Shown in pieces: positions 1-5,017 of a stretch of 5,715 bases of DNA. The notes beneath the pieces were generated by a model. That model saw nothing but the letters and a program-made list of their open reading frames with translations, was not told where the DNA came from and made no database searches. Both the position numbers and the translations under genes were made by a program. The stretch comes from JAAFHS01 sp031396505. Its GTDB lineage: Bacteria; Pseudomonadota; Alphaproteobacteria; Rhodobacterales; Rhodobacteraceae. Location: the NCBI GenBank assembly GCA_031396505.1, contig JANNKX010000229.1:1-5715 (forward strand). The letters are read 5' to 3'. The first letter of the stretch is position 1. Every line of letters starts with the position of its first letter.

Positions 1-280
1 CGTGGTCATGCTGCACATGATGCGCTCGATGTATGATCTGCTGCAGATGGGCGTGTTCTATAACCGCCAGGTGATGTTCAAGCAGCGCATCACCCGCGAC
101 GCCCTGCTGGACCAGCACCGCGCGATCAACACTGCCCTGCAGGCACGCGATCCCGCCGCCGCCCGTGCGGCGGTGGATACGCATCTGAACTATGTTGGCA
201 ACGCGCTATCCGACCAGATCAAGGCCGACCGGAACGAGGCGATTGCCCGCCAAAGGCTGGAACACGAACAATCGCGATAA
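1..280 (+). CDS. GntR-family transcriptional regulator, C-terminal part of FCD domain (5' end outside window)
   Basis: This is the C-terminal 92 residues of a protein that enters from the left edge; base 1 ends the preceding codon and the stop is TAA at 278-280. The helical pattern with DQHRAINTALQARDPAAA followed by AAVDTHLNYV matches the last helices of the FCD (FadR C-terminal) domain. In this domain a histidine in the 'HraI' motif and another about 22 residues later usually bind a metal; here they are H39 and H61 of the visible fragment. The N-terminal winged-helix DNA-binding domain is not in the window, so the GntR assignment follows from the FCD domain alone. Such proteins are cytoplasmic, ligand-responsive regulators, most often repressors of nearby catabolic or transport genes. 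The effector cannot be read from this fragment. The creatinase gene at 854 is a candidate target, but a gene on the opposite strand lies between them. Confidence 0.85.
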   Translation, partial: VVMLHMMRSMYDLLQMGVFYNRQVMFKQRITRDALLDQHRAINTALQARDPAAARAAVDTHLNYVGNALSDQIKADRNEAIARQRLEHEQSR

Positions 281-282
281 CG

Positions 283-312
283 GTGGTAGGCCGGGCTTCA
301 GCCCCGCACCAC
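283..312. terminator. imperfect hairpin between convergent GntR and zinc-ribbon genes, possible bidirectional terminator
   Basis: The 39-base gap between the two stop codons (280 and 320) contains a hairpin. GTGGT (283-287) pairs with ACCAC (308-312). An inner stem pairs bases 290-296 with 301-307, with one C/C mismatch, around the loop TTCA (297-300). Bases 288-289 bulge out. There is no T-tract on either side, so it is not a textbook intrinsic terminator. Its position between two convergent stops is the main argument. Confidence 0.4.
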
Positions 313-319
313 TGCGCGT

Positions 320-619
320 TCAGAAATCGAACAATTCGCCCAGAAAGCTTTCTTTCCGGCGCTTCTTGTGGCGATAATCATCGTCATCATCATCGCGCCG
401 ATGGCCGCCGCTGTGCGGACGCTGCGGTTCGGCCTCGAATACCGGGCGTGTCGCGGGGGCCGCAACCGGGGCGGCCGAAGCTCCCCCCATCCCGCGTTCG
501 ATGATCTTGTCCAATTCGCCCCGGTCCAGCCACACCCCCCGGCATTTCGGGCAATAGTCGATCTCGACCCCGTTCCGGTCGGCCATCACAAGGGTTTCAT
601 TGTCTACCGGGCAGCGCAT
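320..619 (-). CDS. TFIIB-type zinc-ribbon protein (zf-TFIIB family), 99 aa
   Basis: The protein opens with MRCPVDNETLVM, then VEIDYCPKCRGVWLDRGELDKII, which is the zf-TFIIB (PF13453) signature. C3, C23 and C26 are the visible zinc-ligand cysteines; the fourth position is Asp (CPVD, D6), as in many members. Residues 43-70 form an Ala/Pro-rich linker. A run of six Asp (76-81) is followed by a basic patch (residues 83-89, RHKKRRK) and the tail FLGELFDF. The reading frame stays open far upstream on this strand (to 1588), but that part is antisense to creatinase. The real start is ATG at 617-619, which has GGAG seven bases upstream and begins right at the conserved motif. The molecular role of this family is not well established; nucleic-acid or protein binding is inferred from the fold only. 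It is convergent with the GntR gene and divergent from creatinase. Confidence 0.85.
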   Translation of the reverse strand: MRCPVDNETLVMADRNGVEIDYCPKCRGVWLDRGELDKIIERGMGGASAAPVAAPATRPVFEAEPQRPHSGGHRRDDDDDDYRHKKRRKESFLGELFDF

Positions 620-626
620 TGGGCAT

Positions 627-630
627 CTCC
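627..630 (-). promoter_or_regulatory. ribosome binding site of the zinc-ribbon gene
   Basis: GGAG on the minus strand lies seven bases before the ATG at 619. It fixes the start of this small gene within a much longer open frame. Confidence 0.6.
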
Positions 631-633
631 ATT

Positions 634-654
634 CATGTTTCAACCCTAAACATG
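634..654. promoter_or_regulatory. perfect inverted repeat upstream of the zinc-ribbon gene, candidate operator
   Basis: CATGTTT (634-640) and AAACATG (648-654) are perfect 7-bp arms around a 7-base spacer. The element is AT-rich in a GC-rich setting and lies 15-35 bases upstream of the zinc-ribbon start. It overlaps the candidate -10 of that gene, a placement typical of a repressor site. The protein that would bind it is unknown. Confidence 0.45.
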
Positions 655-677
655 GGAATTGCCCTGCCCCATCGCAA
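649..677 (-). promoter_or_regulatory. candidate sigma-70-type promoter for the zinc-ribbon gene
   Basis: On the minus strand TTGCGA (677-672, 4 of 6 consensus matches) is followed after exactly 17 bases by CATGTT (654-649, 3 of 6). Transcription would start near 642, giving a leader of roughly 23 bases that contains the GGAG site. The -10 match is weak, so this is a suggestion from spacing and position. Confidence 0.3.
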
Positions 678-704
678 CCCGGTGCGGCAAAACTTCGCCA
701 CCCC

Positions 705-733
705 TTGCCAAAACCCGCGCCACGCGACATTTT
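705..733 (+). promoter_or_regulatory. candidate promoter for creatinase
   Basis: TTGCCA (705-710, 5 of 6 consensus matches) is followed after exactly 17 bases by CATTTT (728-733, 3 of 6). The predicted start near 740 would give a leader of about 110 bases and would coincide with the palindrome at 739-762. The weak -10 keeps confidence low. Confidence 0.3.
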
Positions 734-738
734 GCGCC

Positions 739-762
739 CCATCGTGACGATGGCGTCGTCAC
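739..762. promoter_or_regulatory. two overlapping perfect palindromes upstream of creatinase, candidate operator
   Basis: CCATCGT-G-ACGATGG (739-753) is a perfect palindrome with 7-bp arms around a single central base. Overlapping it, GTGACGA (744-750) and TCGTCAC (756-762) form a second perfect 7-bp inverted repeat with a 5-base spacer. The GT...AC cores resemble the general style of GntR-family operators. The site would sit at the start point of the candidate creatinase promoter, which suits repression. The FCD regulator at the left edge is a possible binder, but this is inference. Confidence 0.5.
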
Positions 763-853
763 AGATGCGGCACCCGACCCGCCCGCCTGTCCGTCCTGTA
801 CGCCGGGACCTTTCGGGGTCTGCGCTTGGGCCCCATCCACATGAGGTCTGACC

Positions 854-2071
854 ATGGAACGCCCCGATATCCGCCCCGAACAATACCGCTTTCACAACGG
901 CACCAAAGCCGCCCTGCCCTTTGCCGAGGCCGAATATGCCGAGCGTCTGGCAGGCTTGCGCGACATCATGGAGCTGCATTCCCTTGATGCCATCGTGCTG
1001 ACGTCCATGCACAACGTCGCCTATTACTCCGGCTTTCTGTATTGCAGCTTTGGCCGCCCCTATGCCTGCGTTGTCACCCCCACTGCCTGCGTCACCATCT
1101 CTGCGGGCATTGACGCAGGCCAGCCATGGCGACGCAGCATTGACGATAACATCACCTACACCGACTGGACGCGCGACAATTTCTGGCGCGCGGTCGTTTC
1201 CGTCACCGGCACTGGCAAAGCCATCGGCTGCGAGGCCGATCACCTGACGCTGGAGCGTTCGGAAAAGCTGAACGCGTTCCTGCAACCCGCCCGCGGCATG
1301 GACATCGCCCCTGCCACCATGGCCCAGCGCATGATGAAATCGCCCGCCGAGATTGCCCTGATCAAACACGGGTCCAACGTGGCCGATGTCGGCGGCTATG
1401 CGATCCGCGACGCGATCAAGGTGGGGGCCACGGAACTTGAGGTGTCGATCGCAGGCCGCGACGCGATGGAGCGCGATATTGCCAAACGTTTCCCCGACGC
1501 CGAATACCGCGATACCTGGGTCTGGTTCCAGTCGGGCCTGAACACCGATGGCGCGCATAACCCGGTCACCAACCGCAAGTTGCAACATGGCGATATCCTG
1601 TCGCTGAACTGCTTTCCGATGATTTCGGGCTATTACACCGCCCTTGAACGCACGCTGTTCGTGGGCGAGGTGGATGATGCGTCAATGCATGTCTGGCAGA
1701 CCAACATCGACACGCATGAATACGGCGCAACCTTGCTGCGGGCAGGCAGCACCTGCGCCGAGATCACGCAAAAGATCAACACCTTCCTCGCCGAACGCCA
1801 GATGCTGCAATACCGCACTTTCGGCTATGGCCATTCCTTCGGCATCCTGTCGCATTACTATGGCCGCGAGGCAGCACTGGAACTGCGCGAAGATATCGAC
1901 ACCGTGCTGGAACCCGGCATGGTCATTTCGATGGAACCGATGCTGACGATCCCGGATGGCAAGCCGGGGGCAGGCGGCTACCGCGAGCATGATATTTTCG
2001 TGTTGACGAACGATGCGCCTGACAATATCACGCACTACCCCTACGGCCCCGCCTTCAACGTGGTCGGCTGA
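854..2071 (+). CDS. creatinase (creatine amidinohydrolase, EC 3.5.3.3)
   Basis: This 405-residue cytoplasmic enzyme should hydrolyse creatine to sarcosine and urea, normally as a homodimer. It closely resembles Pseudomonas creatinase (about 403 residues) along its whole length. The N-terminal domain holds SMHNVAYYSGFLYCSFGRPYA, and the C-terminal 'pita-bread' (M24-fold) domain holds WFQSGLNTDGAHNPVT, GYYTALERT, GHSFGILSHYYGRE and MVISMEPM. Substrate-site residues line up with the known ones: F66 and R68 (FGRP), catalytic H235, Y261, E265, R338 and E361. This favours creatinase over M24 relatives such as ectoine hydrolase, prolidase or DddP. The ATG at 854 has GAGGT (843-847) six bases upstream. 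No creatininase, creatine transporter or sarcosine oxidase gene is visible in the window. The gene is convergent with the transglycosylase gene, with only six bases between the stops. Confidence 0.93.
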   Translation: MERPDIRPEQYRFHNGTKAALPFAEAEYAERLAGLRDIMELHSLDAIVLTSMHNVAYYSGFLYCSFGRPYACVVTPTACVTISAGIDAGQPWRRSIDDNITYTDWTRDNFWRAVVSVTGTGKAIGCEADHLTLERSEKLNAFLQPARGMDIAPATMAQRMMKSPAEIALIKHGSNVADVGGYAIRDAIKVGATELEVSIAGRDAMERDIAKRFPDAEYRDTWVWFQSGLNTDGAHNPVTNRKLQHGDILSLNCFPMISGYYTALERTLFVGEVDDASMHVWQTNIDTHEYGATLLRAGSTCAEITQKINTFLAERQMLQYRTFGYGHSFGILSHYYGREAALELREDIDTVLEPGMVISMEPMLTIPDGKPGAGGYREHDIFVLTNDAPDNITHYPYGPAFNVVG

Positions 2072-2077
2072 CCTGCG

Positions 2078-3997
2078 TTATCCGCGCAATTCTGCCGTCA
2101 CCCGCACCGGCCCTACCGCGCCTTTCAACTTGGCGCGGTAGATCACCAGACTTTCGACCACACGCATCACATAGGTGCGGGTTTCCGTGAAGGGGATGGT
2201 TTCCACCCAGTCGATCACATCGACTCCCGGATCACGCGGATCACCGAATTCCGTCACCCAGCGCCGTGGCCTGCCCGGCCCCGCGTTATAGCCCGATGCA
2301 ATCAACGCCACCGACGGCCCGAATTCGTCGATCAGCACCCGCAGATAGGCGGACCCCAAGCTCACGTTGAACGCAGGGTCCGACGTCAGCCGCCCCAGCG
2401 CATAGTCCTGCCCGGTCTGTTCGGCCATGCGTTCGGCGGTGGCGGGCATCAGTTGCATCAACCCGCGCGCGCCCGCACTGCTGCCCACCACAGGGTCAAA
2501 TTCGCTTTCCCGTCGCGCAATCGACAGCGCCAGCGCGCGGCTGACGGGCAGATCATCGGGCACCATGCTGGTGACCGGAAAATAGGCACGCGGCAAAATG
2601 ATCCCGCGCTCGGCGGCGGCTTTGGCAATGGCCAATGACAAGTGCGGCTCGTTCATCGCCAGCGTCATATCCGACAACTGATCCAGCTCCGTCGCATCAA
2701 GGCTTTCCGCCAGATGCAGCAAGAACCGCTTTGCCCCGCCCCGGTCCCCCGCCGCCAACATCAGACGCGCAGCGATCAATACGGAATCTGCGGCAAAGCT
2801 GGATTGCTGCCAATCCGGCGGGCGGTTGTCTGCGATCAGACTTGCATCCAGCGGCAGGCCTAGCCGTTCGGCGGCAAGCTGGCCGTAATACGCGGTGGCA
2901 TAGGTCGCCGCCGCGCGATACGCCTCTTGCGCCTGCGCGTCATTGCCCGCCGCCTCATGCGCGCGGCCCTGCCAATACAGCGCGCGCGACACACTGATCG
3001 GCGTCACCACAGCCGCCTTCAGATTGGTGAAATGCTGCAGGGCCGTCGCCGCATCACCCAGTTTGCGCAGCGCAACAAAGCCCGCCACGAATTCCAGATC
3101 CGCATAATCCGGCCCTGCGGTCAGTTGATGACCCGCCGCCACGCGGTAGGCCTCTGCCGCCCGGCCCGCGCGCATCAACAAACGCGCAAGGCTGGCGCGG
3201 CGTTCGGCCCATGCGCCGGGATCACCCAAGCCACCCGCCGTTTGCGACCGTTCAAGGATAAGGGCCAGCGCGTCATCTGTCCGGTCCTTGCGCATCCGCC
3301 AGACGAAACGGTCAAAAGCGAGGCCCGCATCATTTGCGACCGCCGCGGGAAGGTTTTCGACAAGGGTTGACGCATTCGCCGCCTCATTGCGCAAGGCGAG
3401 GCGCGCTGTCGCAAGTTTCTGCCACTCCGGCGACACCAGCGGCAACATGCGGGTGATTTCGCCCGCGCGGCCTTCGTCCCACAACAGACGGTCGAGGCGC
3501 ACCTCGTGGGCCACAGCCAGCGCCCCGCCGAACTGATCCAGCAGATAGGTCTGCTCCGTGGCATCAAACGGCAGTTCGGTCCAGGCGCGAAACGCCTCGG
3601 CCTCGGCCTCTTCGGTGCGGCCCTGTGCTGTCAGCGCACGGATCAGGGCCAGCGCGCCCGTGGCCGTTTTGGGCTTGTCGGTGCCAAACCACGCAACGAC
3701 GCGGGCGGGGTCGGTGGAACGGGCCACCGCAACCTCACCTTCCGCCCTTAACAGGGCAAGGCCGGGCCAATCGGGGCGGCGCGCCAAGAACGCCTCATAT
3801 TCGCCCAGACGCCCCTCGCCTGCGCGCAGGCGATGCCATTCCACGATATCACGGGCAATGTCGCCCGATACCGTCGCCGCCGCCGATGACCAATCCTCGG
3901 CCGCGACATAGCGCAGGGCGGCGCGCAGGTCATCGGCGCTGTCCGCAAGCGCGGGTGCCGACAGGGCAAGCGTCAAGGCAAGAAACAAGGTTTTCAT
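2078..3997 (-). CDS. soluble lytic murein transglycosylase, Slt type (GH23)
   Basis: This 639-residue periplasmic enzyme cleaves the MurNAc-GlcNAc bond of peptidoglycan, forming 1,6-anhydro-muropeptides. A signal peptide (residues 1-18, ending APALA, cleavage before DS) is clear. Residues about 20-460 form an alpha-helical superhelix of the Slt70 U/L-domain kind (for example YWQGRAHEAAGNDAQAQEAYRAAA at 341-364). The catalytic domain covers about 475-625. It holds the catalytic Glu E497 in ARRESEFDP, then GARGLMQLMPATA (509-521), the SGYNAGPG motif (568-575) and IPFTETRTYVMRV (601-613), all in the expected order. Length is close to E. coli Slt70. The start is ATG at 3997: an in-frame stop two codons upstream (4004-4006) excludes any longer form, and the signal peptide begins here. 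No good Shine-Dalgarno sequence precedes it. It is divergent from dapA; both act on cell-wall material. Confidence 0.93.
   Translation of the reverse strand: MKTLFLALTLALSAPALADSADDLRAALRYVAAEDWSSAAATVSGDIARDIVEWHRLRAGEGRLGEYEAFLARRPDWPGLALLRAEGEVAVARSTDPARVVAWFGTDKPKTATGALALIRALTAQGRTEEAEAEAFRAWTELPFDATEQTYLLDQFGGALAVAHEVRLDRLLWDEGRAGEITRMLPLVSPEWQKLATARLALRNEAANASTLVENLPAAVANDAGLAFDRFVWRMRKDRTDDALALILERSQTAGGLGDPGAWAERRASLARLLMRAGRAAEAYRVAAGHQLTAGPDYADLEFVAGFVALRKLGDAATALQHFTNLKAAVVTPISVSRALYWQGRAHEAAGNDAQAQEAYRAAATYATAYYGQLAAERLGLPLDASLIADNRPPDWQQSSFAADSVLIAARLMLAAGDRGGAKRFLLHLAESLDATELDQLSDMTLAMNEPHLSLAIAKAAAERGIILPRAYFPVTSMVPDDLPVSRALALSIARRESEFDPVVGSSAGARGLMQLMPATAERMAEQTGQDYALGRLTSDPAFNVSLGSAYLRVLIDEFGPSVALIASGYNAGPGRPRRWVTEFGDPRDPGVDVIDWVETIPFTETRTYVMRVVESLVIYRAKLKGAVGPVRVTAELRG
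2113..2141. terminator. perfect 10-bp inverted repeat inside the 3' end of the transglycosylase gene
   Basis: CTACCGCGCC (2113-2122) and GGCGCGGTAG (2132-2141) are perfect arms around the 9-base loop TTTCAACTT. The element starts 42 bases after the creatinase stop, so a creatinase transcript would end with this strong stem-loop. No T-tract follows, so it could act as a weak or Rho-assisted terminator, or as a 3'-end stabiliser. In the minus sense it encodes residues near YRAKLKGAVG of the transglycosylase. Confidence 0.4.
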
Positions 3998-4057
3998 GGC
4001 GTCTTATGTGGCGCAAGGCGGGCAGCGGTTCAAGCAACGAAGCTGTCATCGGCGAAC

Positions 4058-4086
4058 TTGGCATTTCCCGCGCGGGGCGCTAACAG
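4058..4086 (+). promoter_or_regulatory. candidate dapA promoter
   Basis: TTGGCA (4058-4063, 5 of 6 consensus matches) is followed after exactly 17 bases by TAACAG (4081-4086, 3 of 6). Transcription would begin near 4093. The spacer contains the 10-bp palindrome CCCGCGCGGG (4067-4076), which could be a binding site or chance in GC-rich DNA. Confidence 0.4.
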
Positions 4087-4100
4087 GGCGATAGAACCAC

Positions 4101-4118
4101 CGGGGGCCCGTACCCCCG
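4101..4118 (+). promoter_or_regulatory. GC-only hairpin in the dapA leader
   Basis: CGGGGG (4101-4106) and CCCCCG (4113-4118) form a perfect 6-bp all-G:C stem with a 6-base loop. It ends seven bases before the ribosome binding site. It could tune dapA translation or mRNA stability. It is far too small to be a lysine riboswitch. Confidence 0.4.
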
Positions 4119-4125
4119 ATAACCA

Positions 4126-4132
4126 GAGGGAG
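4126..4132 (+). promoter_or_regulatory. ribosome binding site of dapA
   Basis: GAGGGAG lies nine bases before ATG 4142. It selects this start over the in-frame TTG at 4058, which would add 28 residues not found in the DapA family and would overlap the candidate -35. Confidence 0.75.
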
Positions 4133-4141
4133 ACGCGTGCC

Positions 4142-5017
4142 ATGATCAAAGGGTCCATTCCAGCCCTGGTAACGCCGTTCAAGAACGGCGCTTTGGATCT
4201 GGACACGCTGAAATCGCTGGTCGACTGGCATGTGGCCGAAGGGTCATCAGGCCTTGTGCCCGTTGGCACCACCGGCGAAAGCCCGACCCTTTCACATGCC
4301 GAACATGGGGTTGTGATCGCCGAGGTCGTCAAAGCCGCCGCCGGGCGCATTCCGGTGATCGCGGGGGCAGGGTCGAACAACACTGCCGAAGGGATCGACC
4401 TGATCCGCCATGCGGAATCCGTGGGGGCGGATGCAGCCCTCGTGGTGACGCCCTATTACAATCGCCCGACGCAGGCCGGGCTGATCGCGCATTACACAGC
4501 CCTGCATGATGCCAGCCGCCTGCCGATCATCATCTACAATATTCCGGGCCGTTCCGTGGTGGATATGACGCCCGACACGATGGGTGTGCTTGCACGTCTG
4601 CCCCGCATCGTGGGGGTCAAGGATGCCACGGGCAAGATCGAACGCGTATCGATGCAACGCGCATCCTGTGGCGCGGATTTCGTGCAGTTGTCGGGCAATG
4701 ACGATACGGCGCTTGGCTTTAATGCGCATGGCGGGGTGGGGTGCATTTCGGTCACGGCCAATGTGGCCCCGCGCCTGTGCGCCGAATTTCAGGCGGCAAT
4801 GCAGGCGGGGGATTACGCCAAGGCGCTCGCCTATCAAGACCGCCTGATGCCGTTGCACGAGGCGATCTTCATCGAACCGGGGCTGGTGGGGGCCAAATAC
4901 GGCCTGTCCCTGCTGGGCCGGTGTACCACCGATGTGCGCCTGCCCTTGGTGGGGCTGACCGATGGCACCAAGACACGGATCGAGGCCGCGATGCGGCATG
5001 CCGGCATCCTGAATTGA
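4142..5017 (+). CDS. dapA: 4-hydroxy-tetrahydrodipicolinate synthase (EC 4.3.3.7)
   Basis: This 291-residue cytoplasmic enzyme condenses pyruvate with aspartate semialdehyde, the first committed step of the diaminopimelate/lysine pathway. It is a (beta/alpha)8 barrel of the usual family length (E. coli DapA has 292). Key residues are in place: T43-T44 in GTTGE, Y106 in TPYYNRP, Y132 in YNIPGR, R137 and the Schiff-base lysine K160 in IVGVKDATG. Positions of the lysine feedback site known from E. coli are also largely kept (H52, H55, N79, E83), so lysine inhibition is likely. The C-terminal part carries SVTANVAPR, RLMPLH and the ending RHAGILN. The start ATG 4142 follows a strong GAGGGAG site. 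The stop overlaps the start of the next gene by four bases, implying an operon. Related lyases of the same fold (N-acetylneuraminate lyase, 2-keto-3-deoxygluconate aldolase) are less likely given the full DapA residue set. Confidence 0.95.
   Translation: MIKGSIPALVTPFKNGALDLDTLKSLVDWHVAEGSSGLVPVGTTGESPTLSHAEHGVVIAEVVKAAAGRIPVIAGAGSNNTAEGIDLIRHAESVGADAALVVTPYYNRPTQAGLIAHYTALHDASRLPIIIYNIPGRSVVDMTPDTMGVLARLPRIVGVKDATGKIERVSMQRASCGADFVQLSGNDDTALGFNAHGGVGCISVTANVAPRLCAEFQAAMQAGDYAKALAYQDRLMPLHEAIFIEPGLVGAKYGLSLLGRCTTDVRLPLVGLTDGTKTRIEAAMRHAGILN

Larger units (their letters stand above)
3998..4141. promoter_or_regulatory. divergent control region between the transglycosylase gene and dapA
   Basis: These 144 bases separate two outward-facing start codons. 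For dapA a candidate promoter, a leader hairpin and a clear ribosome binding site are visible and listed separately. For the transglycosylase, the minus strand has CATAAG (4008-4003) as a -10-like hexamer only a few bases before the ATG and TTGAAC (4033-4028) upstream, but their spacing of 19 bases is long. That assignment is therefore weak. Confidence 0.5.

Noticed and set aside
803..821. Small GACC/GGTC hairpin in the creatinase leader
   Set aside because: The stem is only four or five pairs with a wobble, which is expected by chance in DNA this GC-rich.
620..1588. Long minus-strand open frame continuous with the zinc-ribbon gene, giving a 422-residue product
   Set aside because: The upstream 323 residues lie antisense to creatinase and the control region, have low-complexity Gly/Ala/Arg/His composition and no domain; the zinc-ribbon motif starts exactly at the internal ATG with a good ribosome binding site.
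2927..3370. Plus-strand open frame of 147 residues inside the transglycosylase gene
   Set aside because: It is an Arg-rich shadow of the helical domain of the minus-strand gene, with no domain and no ribosome binding site context.
4058..4141. N-terminal extension of DapA from a TTG at 4058
   Set aside because: The added residues do not occur in the DapA family, and a strong GAGGGAG precedes the ATG at 4142, where the typical MIKGSIPALVTPF begins.
4001..4141. Lysine riboswitch in front of dapA
   Set aside because: The leader is far too short and shows only one 6-bp hairpin, not the multi-helix lysine aptamer.
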